A stretch of DNA of 22,415 bases from JBDNJM01 sp041687755. GTDB lineage: Bacteria; Planctomycetota; UBA1135; GCA-002686595. Both the position numbers and the translations under genes were made by a program. Location of the stretch: contig JBDNJM010000204.1 of the NCBI GenBank assembly GCA_041687755.1, positions 1-22,415 on the forward strand. Reading direction: 5' to 3'. Positions 15,347 to 22,415 of the stretch are shown here, in pieces. A model generated the notes under the pieces. The model had not been told where the DNA came from. It saw nothing but the letters and a program-made list of their open reading frames with translations, and ran no database searches. Position 1 is the stretch's first letter; every line of letters begins with the position of its first letter.

Positions 15347-16366
15347 TCAATCGGTCGGCGGATCCTCGAATGCCTTGCGGTCGGTGCGCGGCTCTGCCGG
15401 CGGCACCCGCTCCCAAGAGAAGGCGTCGGTCAGCTCGGCAGTGAGCTCGGACGCGGAGGGCAGGGCGGCCGACCCGCCGTCGAGCCGCTCCGGCGCAATT
15501 CCGAGGCTGAGCGCGGCCCAGCGCACGATTCGAGCGGGCGCCACGCCGGCATCGCGCAGTTCGGCTAGCTCGGTCGCGCCGTCGCGTTTGGAGAGTCGCC
15601 GGCCCTGCTCGTCGTTCACGAGCGGCAGGTGGTACCAGGCCGGATGCGGCAGCCCGAGGGCGTCCTGGAGCAGGCTTTGACGCAGGGTGGAGGACAACAG
15701 ATCTGCTCCGCGCACGACTTCGGTGATGCCTTGGCGAGCATCGTCGACGACGACCGCCAGCTGGTAGGCGACGACGGCGTCCCTGCGCAGCAGCAGGAAG
15801 TCCCCGCACTCCTTGGAGGGACACCCGCGATAGGCACCGACGCGCCCGTCGATAATCTCGATCGCGCCGTCGGGGACCAGGAAGCGCACTCCGGCGGGCG
15901 CGCCCGTGGAGGCTTCGGCGGCGGCGACATTGGACCAGCGGCCCCTGCAGGTGCCGGGATAGCGGAGCTCAGCGTCGGCGGCGTGGGGCGCGGAGCGGGC
16001 GGCGAGAATCTCTGCTCGGCTGCAGGTGCAGGCATAGGCCAAGCCCTGCTCGAGCAGTTGTTCGACGGCGGCCTCGTAGGCTGAGAGATCGTCCGACTGG
16101 CGCAGCACGGGGCCGTCCCAGTTGAGTCCGAGCCACTCCAGATCGCGGAACGCATCCTGTTCGAACTCGGGGCGACAGCGGCTGCCGTCGAGGTCCTCGA
16201 TCCGCAGCAGGACTTCGCCCCCGGCGGCGCGCGCGCTCCACCAGGCGGCGAGGAAGCTGCGGGCGTGGCCCAGGTGCAGGCGGCCCGTCGTGCTGGGCGC
16301 GAGTCGGCCGCGCAGGAGAGCGCCGGGAGCGGGCCGTGCGGAGTGGGGCGGCTCGGGGGAAGGCAT
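15347..16366 (-). CDS. gluQ: Glutamyl-Q tRNA(Asp) synthetase
   Basis: A 339-residue class I synthetase paralogue that charges glutamate onto the queuosine base at position 34 of tRNA-Asp. It has the GluRS catalytic core: APSTTGRLHLGHA (signature HLGHA at 31-35), RIEDLDGSR, and a KMSKS-type RLSKRDGA (257-264). It also has the zinc site typical of GluQRS (C113 and C115 in ACTC, then Y136 and C140 in YPGTC). The anticodon-binding domain of true GluRS (about 470 residues) is missing, which separates the two. The ATG at 16366 starts just ahead of the conserved core; the frame is open a further 37 codons upstream without similarity. It lies downstream of the lrp-like gene on the same strand with a 146-nt gap, so it may have its own promoter. 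A strong hairpin follows. Confidence 0.93.
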   Translation of the reverse strand: MPSPEPPHSARPAPGALLRGRLAPSTTGRLHLGHARSFLAAWWSARAAGGEVLLRIEDLDGSRCRPEFEQDAFRDLEWLGLNWDGPVLRQSDDLSAYEAAVEQLLEQGLAYACTCSRAEILAARSAPHAADAELRYPGTCRGRWSNVAAAEASTGAPAGVRFLVPDGAIEIIDGRVGAYRGCPSKECGDFLLLRRDAVVAYQLAVVVDDARQGITEVVRGADLLSSTLRQSLLQDALGLPHPAWYHLPLVNDEQGRRLSKRDGATELAELRDAGVAPARIVRWAALSLGIAPERLDGGSAALPSASELTAELTDAFSWERVPPAEPRTDRKAFEDPPTD

Positions 16367-16449
16367 GGCGGTGCGGTGCGTCGTGCGATTCTGGGCCGCT
16401 CCGGCGGCGAGTCCCAGAGCTCTAAGGCGGATGCGGGTGGGCGGCGCTG

Positions 16450-16485
16450 AGCATGACAAACCGAACGGGCATGCCAAACCTAACG
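16450..16485. repeat. Degenerate 18-bp tandem repeat upstream of gluQ
   Basis: AGCATGACAAACCGAACG (16450-16467) is followed directly by GGCATGCCAAACCTAACG (16468-16485), 15 of 18 identical. It lies between the lrp-like gene and gluQ and could be a pair of binding sites or chance. Confidence 0.6.
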
Positions 16486-16512
16486 GTAGAGCGCCCCAGC
16501 GTCCGGCTCGGC

Positions 16513-16974
16513 TCAGTCGAGCAGCGGGTAGCCACGGCCGCCGATGCGCTCGTAGACCAGCCGGGTGTCGACGTCCGCGACCTCGGGGCGGGTTGCGATC
16601 GTGTCGAGCACCAGCTTGCGCAGGTGCTGGGTGTCGCGCACGGCCACGTGCAGCACGAGGTCGACCTGGCCGGCGATCAGGAAGATCTCGACGACCTCCG
16701 GGCAGCTCTCGAGGAACTGGACCGTCTTGCGGCCGTGCTTCTCGCCGTGGTCGGTCAGGCGGATCTGGACCAGGGTCTCGAGGCCGACGCCCGCCCGGGC
16801 CGGGTCGATCTCGGTGCAGAAGCTTCGGAACACGCCGCTGTCGGTCAGTCGGCGCACGCGCGTATGGCAGCTGGAGGGCGCCAGGCCCACCATGGCGGCG
16901 AGCTCTTTGTTCGACAGCCGAGCATCCTTCTGGAGTGCGGCGACGATCTGGGAGTCGATTCGGTCGAGGGGCAT
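16513..16974 (-). CDS. Lrp/AsnC-family transcriptional regulator
   Basis: A 153-residue feast/famine regulator. It starts MPLDRIDSQIVAALQKDARL, with the usual N-terminal winged helix-turn-helix (about residues 5-50, NKELAAMVGLAPSSCHTRVR). A RAM ligand-binding domain follows (VFLI-type strand EIFLIAGQVDLVLHV, then TRLVYERI near the end). Length and layout match the family. It is divergent from the ThrE-type exporter gene with only 66 bp between the start codons. Lrp-type proteins commonly regulate a divergent amino-acid exporter and themselves, so control of the exporter by an amino acid is a reasonable inference. The effector is unknown. The ATG at 16974 fits the family N-terminus. Confidence 0.93.
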   Translation of the reverse strand: MPLDRIDSQIVAALQKDARLSNKELAAMVGLAPSSCHTRVRRLTDSGVFRSFCTEIDPARAGVGLETLVQIRLTDHGEKHGRKTVQFLESCPEVVEIFLIAGQVDLVLHVAVRDTQHLRKLVLDTIATRPEVADVDTRLVYERIGGRGYPLLD

Positions 16975-17021
16975 GGAAGGCGGGTTCGGTCGAAGAGAGT
17001 TCGGTTGCGCAAGACAGGGTG

Positions 17022-17028
17022 GGAGGAG
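17022..17028 (+). promoter_or_regulatory. Ribosome binding site of the ThrE-type gene
   Basis: GGAGGAG lies 12 nt before ATG 17041 and directly abuts in-frame ATG 17029, so it favours the later start. It is one of the few clear Shine-Dalgarno sequences in this window. Confidence 0.55.
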
Positions 17029-17040
17029 ATGCTTTCCCTC

Positions 17041-18333
17041 ATGGCGCAGGCGAACAAGATTCTACGCGGTGGCGGCAAGAAGCGGCGGGCTGCAGGTGTG
17101 CCCCAGCCGCTGGCCGGCGGCGAGGGCGGCGTTGCGCTCGAGGCCCTGACGCGTTTCGGGCTGGCGCTGCACGGGGCCGGGCTCTCGACCGCGCGGGTCG
17201 AGGCGGCTCTGGAGCGCGTGGCGATCGCGCGCGGGCTCGAGCTGGAGGTGCTGTGCACGCCGACCTCGATCCTGCTCGGCCTCGGACCGGTGGGCGGCCA
17301 GGAGGTGCGCCTGCGGCGCGTCGAGCCCGGCGAGCTTGACCTCGGCGCCGCCGTGGAGATCGACGGGCTGCTGCGGCGCTTCGAGGACCCGACCGCGGCC
17401 TGGGAGTCGGCGCTGGCGGAGCTGGAGGTGATCCTCGCGCGGCCGCCGCGCTGGGGGCGCACGGCGACCGTGCTGGCCCAGGTGCTGGGCTCGGCCTCGG
17501 CCGCGCTGCTGTTCGGCGGAGGGGCGCGGGAGTTTCTCGGGACCGCTGGTGTCGGTCTGGCGATCGCACTGCTGGCGGTCCTGCTCGGGCGGTCGCGCAA
17601 CGGCGGCCGGCTGTTCGAGCCGGCCGCCTCGCTGCTGGCGGCCGCGACGGCCACGGGCGCGGTGCGCCTGGGGGCACCGATCGACGCCGGCATCGTGACG
17701 CTCGCCTCGCTGATCGTGCTGATTCCTGGCTACAGCCTGACCGTTGCGATCTCGGAGCTCGCGACGCGGCACCTGGTCTCTGGCACGGCGCGCCTCGCGG
17801 GCGTCGTCGGGACGCTGCTCGGCATGGGCCTCGGCGTCGGCCTGGGCCAGGCGCTCGTCGCGCACCTGCCGGTGTCCGCCGCGCTCGCGTGGTGGACGCT
17901 CGATCCGGCGTGGGTGCGCGAGTTCGCGCTGCTCGTCGTGCTGATTGTGCCGCCGTGCTTTGTCGTGCTGTTCAAGGCGCGTGCGCGCGATGCGCTCGCG
18001 ATCACGGCGGCGGCGATGCTTGCGTTCTTTGCCGCACGCTACTCGAGCGAGCTGCTGGGGCCGGAGCTGGCGGCCTTCGGCGGCGCGCTAGTGCTCGGGC
18101 TGGGCAGCAACCTCGATGCGCGCCTGCGCAACGTGCCCGCGAGCGTGGTCCAGGCGCCGGGCCTGATGCTGCTGGTGCCCGGCTCGATTGGCTTCCGCAG
18201 CGTGGAGGCCTTCCTCGGGCACGACGCGCTGTCCGGTATCGAGGTGGCCTTCAGCGCGGCGCTGTCGGCCAGCGCCATTGTCGGGGGGCTGCTCGCGGCG
18301 AACGTCGCGCTTCCGCCGCGGCGAGACCTCTGA
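17041..18333 (+). CDS. Threonine/serine exporter, ThrE family
   Basis: A 430-residue inner-membrane protein. The N-terminal soluble part (about 1-130) carries the pattern of the ThrE/DUF1212 domain: RFGLALHGAGLSTARVE, then LEVLCTPTSILLGLG. About ten hydrophobic segments follow, including LIVLIPGYSLTVAISELA and the late LMLLVPGSIGFRSV, as in fused ThrE proteins (YjjP plus YjjB halves in one chain). Proton-coupled export of threonine, serine or related amino acids is known for the family; the substrate here is not shown. A GGAGGAG ribosome site ends 12 nt before the ATG at 17041, and an in-frame ATG at 17029 touches that site, so 17041 is preferred. It is divergent from the Lrp-like regulator. 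Confidence 0.9.
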   Translation: MAQANKILRGGGKKRRAAGVPQPLAGGEGGVALEALTRFGLALHGAGLSTARVEAALERVAIARGLELEVLCTPTSILLGLGPVGGQEVRLRRVEPGELDLGAAVEIDGLLRRFEDPTAAWESALAELEVILARPPRWGRTATVLAQVLGSASAALLFGGGAREFLGTAGVGLAIALLAVLLGRSRNGGRLFEPAASLLAAATATGAVRLGAPIDAGIVTLASLIVLIPGYSLTVAISELATRHLVSGTARLAGVVGTLLGMGLGVGLGQALVAHLPVSAALAWWTLDPAWVREFALLVVLIVPPCFVVLFKARARDALAITAAAMLAFFAARYSSELLGPELAAFGGALVLGLGSNLDARLRNVPASVVQAPGLMLLVPGSIGFRSVEAFLGHDALSGIEVAFSAALSASAIVGGLLAANVALPPRRDL

Positions 18334-18383
18334 AGCCCGTGAGGCGGGCCTGGCCTCGAAGGAAGCCTGGGCCGCTTCGGTGG

Positions 18384-18941
18384 TTACTCGGTGGCGCCGC
18401 TTTCGCGGGCGACCAGACGGAGGCTCGTCAGATGGCGTCCCCAGTCCTTGCGCTCGTCGGGCGCGAAGTGCGCGCCCATGCGCTTGTAGTCCGCGCGATG
18501 CAGCCCGTCCACGCCGACCAGTGCCCGGCACAGGTGGGACTGGTCGGGAAGGTCCGAGGGGCCGCGGATCGCCCACTGGTAGATGCCGGCGGCGGGGCCG
18601 CCGTCATCCCAAGACCAGTAGAAACTCTGGTGGAGGTCCGACAGCCGGGCCATCTCGCCCTCCACGAACTGCTCGGCAGTGCCGCTGAAGCCTTCGATGA
18701 ACTCGTGGCTGAACACGCGGGAGCGGCGGCCGGCAGCTTGTTCAGGGAGGTGCTCGATCACCAGGGCCGTGTGCCAGCGCGCGGTGCCCTGGGTCGCGAC
18801 CTTCCACTCGACGTCGTCCGCAGGCCCGATCTGGCCCGTGGCAGCGACGAGCGTCTCCGCCGGTGAGGGCGTGTGGAACAGCCTGCAGCTTCCGAGCAGG
18901 AGCAGCAGCGCGAGGGGGAGCAGTCGGGTCAGGGCGTTCAT
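18384..18941 (-). CDS. Predicted lipoprotein of unknown function
   Basis: A 185-residue protein with a lipoprotein signal: positive start MNALTRLL, a leucine-rich core and lipobox LGSC with the acylated cysteine at 19. The mature part is rich in Trp, His and charged residues (for example SFYWSWDDGG, GIYQWAIRG) with no metal-binding or catalytic motif that I recognise. It would be anchored in the outer or inner membrane facing the periplasm. It converges with the ThrE-type gene (50 bp between stops) and starts about 250 bp from the end of ahcY. Coding confidence rests on the intact signal peptide and the protein-like composition compared with overlapping frames. Confidence 0.8.
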   Translation of the reverse strand: MNALTRLLPLALLLLLGSCRLFHTPSPAETLVAATGQIGPADDVEWKVATQGTARWHTALVIEHLPEQAAGRRSRVFSHEFIEGFSGTAEQFVEGEMARLSDLHQSFYWSWDDGGPAAGIYQWAIRGPSDLPDQSHLCRALVGVDGLHRADYKRMGAHFAPDERKDWGRHLTSLRLVARESGATE

Positions 18942-19104
18942 TGGGTGGCTTCGGGTGCTCTCGAGGGCGGAAGGTTTTTATTCGTCCTGAGGTCCGGTCG
19001 GCCTGAACGACGCCCTCGGCGATCCTGAGGCCCGAGGCCCAATCCTGCGCCTGCCGCCGTCGGGTCGAGCCGCCCAGGTTCGCCGCGAAGGGGCCCCATA
19101 ACGG

Positions 19105-19146
19105 ACGCGGGGGCGCTCTGCCTTGGTCGGCAGAGCGCCCCCGCGT
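19105..19146 (-). terminator. Perfect 18-bp hairpin after ahcY
   Basis: Arms 19105-19122 and 19129-19146 are perfect reverse complements around the loop TTGGTC, 45 nt beyond the ahcY stop. There is no U-tract on the minus strand. The rest of the 18942-19191 gap contains no supported gene. Confidence 0.75.
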
Positions 19147-19191
19147 GGCGGAAGCCGCGATGCGCTGGGCACCTCGGCGCTAGGCCGGTGC

Positions 19192-20661
<1,470 letters not shown>

Positions 20662-20776
20662 GGGATGGGGGTGTTGCGGCCGTGGGCGCGAAGCGCTGCG
20701 GGCCAGTTGGGGTTGACGGGTGCGGCGCACGCGCGGAGCGCACGCCGGACGGTTCAGAGATCAGTGAGTGGGAATC

Positions 20777-20793
20777 ATTGCGCTCGGCGCAAT
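20777..20793. promoter_or_regulatory. Candidate operator: perfect inverted repeat upstream of ahcY
   Basis: ATTGCGC-TCG-GCGCAAT is a perfect 7-bp inverted repeat with a 3-bp centre, 115 bp upstream of the ahcY start and between it and the regulator gene. The half with its extension, GCGCAATCTGT, recurs at 20869-20879. The symmetry and size suit an ArsR-type dimer. Binding by the neighbouring regulator is inferred. Confidence 0.4.
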
Positions 20794-20889
20794 CTGTGAG
20801 TGCTCTGTGCGCTCCAGCGTCGTCAGACGATGGGCCCAAAGGCAACTGAGAGGCCATTCGGCTGGGCAGCGCAATCTGTTCACAGCCTC

Positions 20890-21858
20890 TCAGTTCCTCG
20901 CGGGCGCGGTTGCACGCACGAGGTAGAGGGGGAGTTCGACGCGCTTTCCGCTGGGGGAGGTGGGGCGGTAGCGGTCGGGGGTGGCGTCGAGGACGACTTC
21001 CTCGAAGCCGGCGCGCTCGAGGGCGCGGACGACGTCGGTCGGCTCCAGGCCCAGGTGGCGATCGCCGAGCTCTTCGTGCATCCAGGCTTCGCCGTGGGGG
21101 CGCAACTCGAGGATGACCGCGCGCGCGCCGGGCTTGAGCACGCGAGCCATCTCGCGCAGGGGCGCGGCCAGATCCTCGAGGTGGTGCAAGACCATGCCGC
21201 ACATGACGCCGTCGACTTCGTTGTCGTCCAGCGGCAGGGCCTCGAAGGCACCTTGCCTGAACTCGAGGTGGCTGCGCGCGTCGCCGAGGCTGCTGCGGGC
21301 CTCGGCCAGCATGGCCTCCGAGCGGTCGATGCAGACTATACGGTCCACGATGCCGAGCAGCGGCCGGGTCATCGCGCCGGTGCCGCAGCCGATGTCGGCG
21401 ACGATGTAATTGCCGGGAAGCAGCGCGGCGCTGGCGCGCTCGAGCGCGCGCCCGGTTTCGAAGTCGCCTGCGAGCTTGTCGTAGTCGCCGGCGACGGCAT
21501 CGAAGAAGTCGCGGCCGCCGCGCTTGCCGAGCACCTGGGCGAGGCGCGATAAGTCGGCTTGGTGCTCGGATAGCGAGTCCAGCGACTGACTCACGGCGGC
21601 CCACAGGGCGGCAGTGGGGCCGTCGAGGTCGGCGAGCCGTACATGGGTGCTGGAGCCGACGTGGCGCTCGGCGAGCAGGCGGGCTTCGCGCAGCTGGCGG
21701 AGGTGGTTGCTAACTCGGCTCTGCGCCAGATCGAGACTGCGCACCAACTCGCCCACGCTCAGTTCCTCCCGCTCGACCAGCGCAAGGATGCGCAGGCGGG
21801 TCGGGTCACCCAACAGCTTGAGCAACTGGGGTAGAGCGAATTGGGGGGCGAGTAGCAC
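20890..21858 (-). CDS. ArsR-family regulator fused to a SAM-methyltransferase-fold domain, SahR-like
   Basis: A 322-residue two-domain protein. Residues about 8-75 form an ArsR-type winged helix (LLGDPTRLRILALVEREELSVGEL, then AQSRVSNHLRQLREARLL) without the usual metal-binding cysteine pair. Residues about 118-322 are a class I methyltransferase fold with motif I VADIGCGTG (D155, G157, G159, G161), then CIDRSEAML and a late YLVRA strand. This architecture next to ahcY matches SahR-type regulators, which sense S-adenosylhomocysteine and control methionine-cycle genes; a genuine methyltransferase cannot be excluded because the SAM site looks intact. The start is GTG 21858 (an ATG overlapping it at 21860 is out of frame). 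A -10-like TATGAT only 6 nt upstream suggests a leaderless transcript. Confidence 0.9.
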   Translation of the reverse strand: MLLAPQFALPQLLKLLGDPTRLRILALVEREELSVGELVRSLDLAQSRVSNHLRQLREARLLAERHVGSSTHVRLADLDGPTAALWAAVSQSLDSLSEHQADLSRLAQVLGKRGGRDFFDAVAGDYDKLAGDFETGRALERASAALLPGNYIVADIGCGTGAMTRPLLGIVDRIVCIDRSEAMLAEARSSLGDARSHLEFRQGAFEALPLDDNEVDGVMCGMVLHHLEDLAAPLREMARVLKPGARAVILELRPHGEAWMHEELGDRHLGLEPTDVVRALERAGFEEVVLDATPDRYRPTSPSGKRVELPLYLVRATAPARN

Positions 21859-21864
21859 ATCGAA

Positions 21865-21870
21865 ATCATA
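21865..21870 (-). promoter_or_regulatory. Candidate -10 element of the SahR-like gene, with overlapping direct repeats
   Basis: TATGAT on the minus strand lies 6 nt before the GTG start, so transcription would begin about at the start codon. It overlaps ATCAT-AAC-ATCAT (21865-21877) on the plus strand, a possible autoregulatory site. Confidence 0.4.
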
Positions 21871-22076
21871 ACATCATGACCCCGTGATTAAAGGGGGCGG
21901 GGCTGGTCCGGTTGCGCGGTTCTGCGTCGCTTGCTCTAAAGCTATTTCAGACAGCAAGTTAGGGCCGTCTCGGGCATGGGCAGTTCCCCAGCCGTCCGCG
22001 GATGCCCGCACTTGGCGGGTGCTGGCACACACCTGGTGCCTAGCCCAGGCGGTTGGCGGTCGTGCTCCGGCTGGGC

Positions 22077-22320
22077 CGTGCGAGCGCGCTGGTGCTGGCG
22101 AGCGTCCAAGACCACAAGGGACGGCGCGGGGGCATCCCCGTCTCCCTTATGGAGGGCCTGGTGGCTGGAGTGCCGTGCGTGGCTAGCCGCATCTCCGCTG
22201 TCCCGGAGCTGATCGAGGACGACCGCTCGGGAATCCTTTTCCCGCCCGGGGACGATCAGGCCCTCGCCAGCGCTCTCAAGCGCGTGCTCGGCAACGGCGA
22301 CCTTGCTCCGAAGCGAGGCC
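22077..22320 (+). pseudogene. 3' remnant of a GT4-type glycosyltransferase
   Basis: The plus frame reads RASALVLASVQDHKG, GIPVSLMEGLVAGVPCVASR, SAVPELIEDDRSGILFPPGD and DQALASALKRVLG. This is the C-terminal donor-binding part of a group 1 (GT-B, GT4) glycosyltransferase, with the E of SLMEG and PELIED at the nucleotide-sugar site. An in-frame TAG lies at 22041-22043, and I find no acceptor-binding half upstream in any frame, so the 5' part (about 250 residues) is missing. The frame continues without a stop into the G-rich repeat at the window end. It could be a decayed gene or an assembly join. The sequence from 21885 to 22076 shows no supported gene. Confidence 0.7.
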
Positions 22321-22322
22321 CT

Positions 22323-22415
22323 GGGGGGGGGACGCGCCGGGGGGGACGCGCCGGGGGGGACGCGCCGGGGGGGACGCGCCGGGGGGGGACGCGCCGGGGG
22401 GACGCGCCGGGGGGA
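22323..22415. repeat. G-rich 13-15 bp tandem repeat at window end
   Basis: The unit ACGCGCC followed by 6-8 G is repeated six times with a seventh begun (A residues at 22332, 22346, 22360, 22374, 22389, 22402 and 22415), after an initial run of nine G. The variable G-run length is typical of slippage or of sequencing uncertainty. The many G-runs could form quadruplexes. Confidence 0.95.

Noticed and set aside
15347..16366. Full glutamyl-tRNA synthetase
   Set aside because: It is too short and lacks the anticodon-binding domain, and the zinc-site pattern fits GluQRS.
20662..20889. SAH riboswitch upstream of ahcY
   Set aside because: I could not find the conserved core of the SAH riboswitch on the minus strand. 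The inverted repeat fits a protein operator better.
22323..22415. Telomere-like or attachment-site repeat
   Set aside because: Irregular unit length and pure slippage-type variation at the window edge give no support for a specific function.

Overview
The window is high-GC bacterial DNA, most likely from a planctomycete or a similar deep-branching Gram-negative. The signs are several receptor-like Ser/Thr kinase genes with an RRHPA membrane-proximal motif, a TolB/PD40-type kinase tail, few Shine-Dalgarno sites and apparently leaderless promoters. Taxonomy is inferred, not proven.

Layout. 1-1468 (-): an M28-family membrane metallopeptidase that leaves the left edge and is broken by two frame disruptions. 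1654-3351 (+): a DEAD-box RNA helicase, then a hairpin and a perfect 3 x 20 bp tandem repeat. 3650-14639: an accessory island with three paralogous genes. Copy 1 (3650-7570) and copy 3 (11292-14639) encode a cytoplasmic Ser/Thr kinase, one membrane helix, a long helical region and a C-terminal FGE-sulfatase/C-type-lectin-fold domain. Copy 2 (8796-11123) has lost its kinase domain. At its truncation point it abuts, head to head, the 3' remnant of an unrelated kinase gene (7748-8795, -) that keeps only its TolB-like propeller. 14879-14954 (-): tRNA-Asn. 15347-18333: gluQ, and an Lrp/AsnC regulator divergent from a ThrE-type exporter. 18384-18941 (-): a small lipoprotein. 19192-21858 (-): an ArsR/SAM-methyltransferase-fold regulator (SahR-like) followed by ahcY. 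22077 to the end (+): the 3' remnant of a glycosyltransferase running into a G-rich tandem repeat.

Main discovery candidate. The last part of the lectin-fold domain in all three kinase paralogues looks like a diversity-generating retroelement (DGR) variable region. Over 34 codons (6965-7066, 10965-11066, 14472-14573), by hand count, about 25 first or second codon positions differ and only 5 third positions. About 20 of the 25 carry A in at least one copy, and nearly all variable codons fit NNC derivatives of AAC. Identical invariant blocks (RGG, ARSA, PE, GLRPAKG) surround them. No template repeat or reverse transcriptase is in the window, so the retroelement would have to act from elsewhere or be lost. 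If real, this is a family of transmembrane receptor kinases whose extracytoplasmic binding face is diversified by targeted mutagenesis.

The flanks are mostly housekeeping: RNA remodelling, queuosine-type tRNA modification, amino-acid export under an Lrp regulator, and S-adenosylhomocysteine recycling under a SahR-like regulator. The accessory island sits between them and shows duplication, mosaic exchange and truncation.
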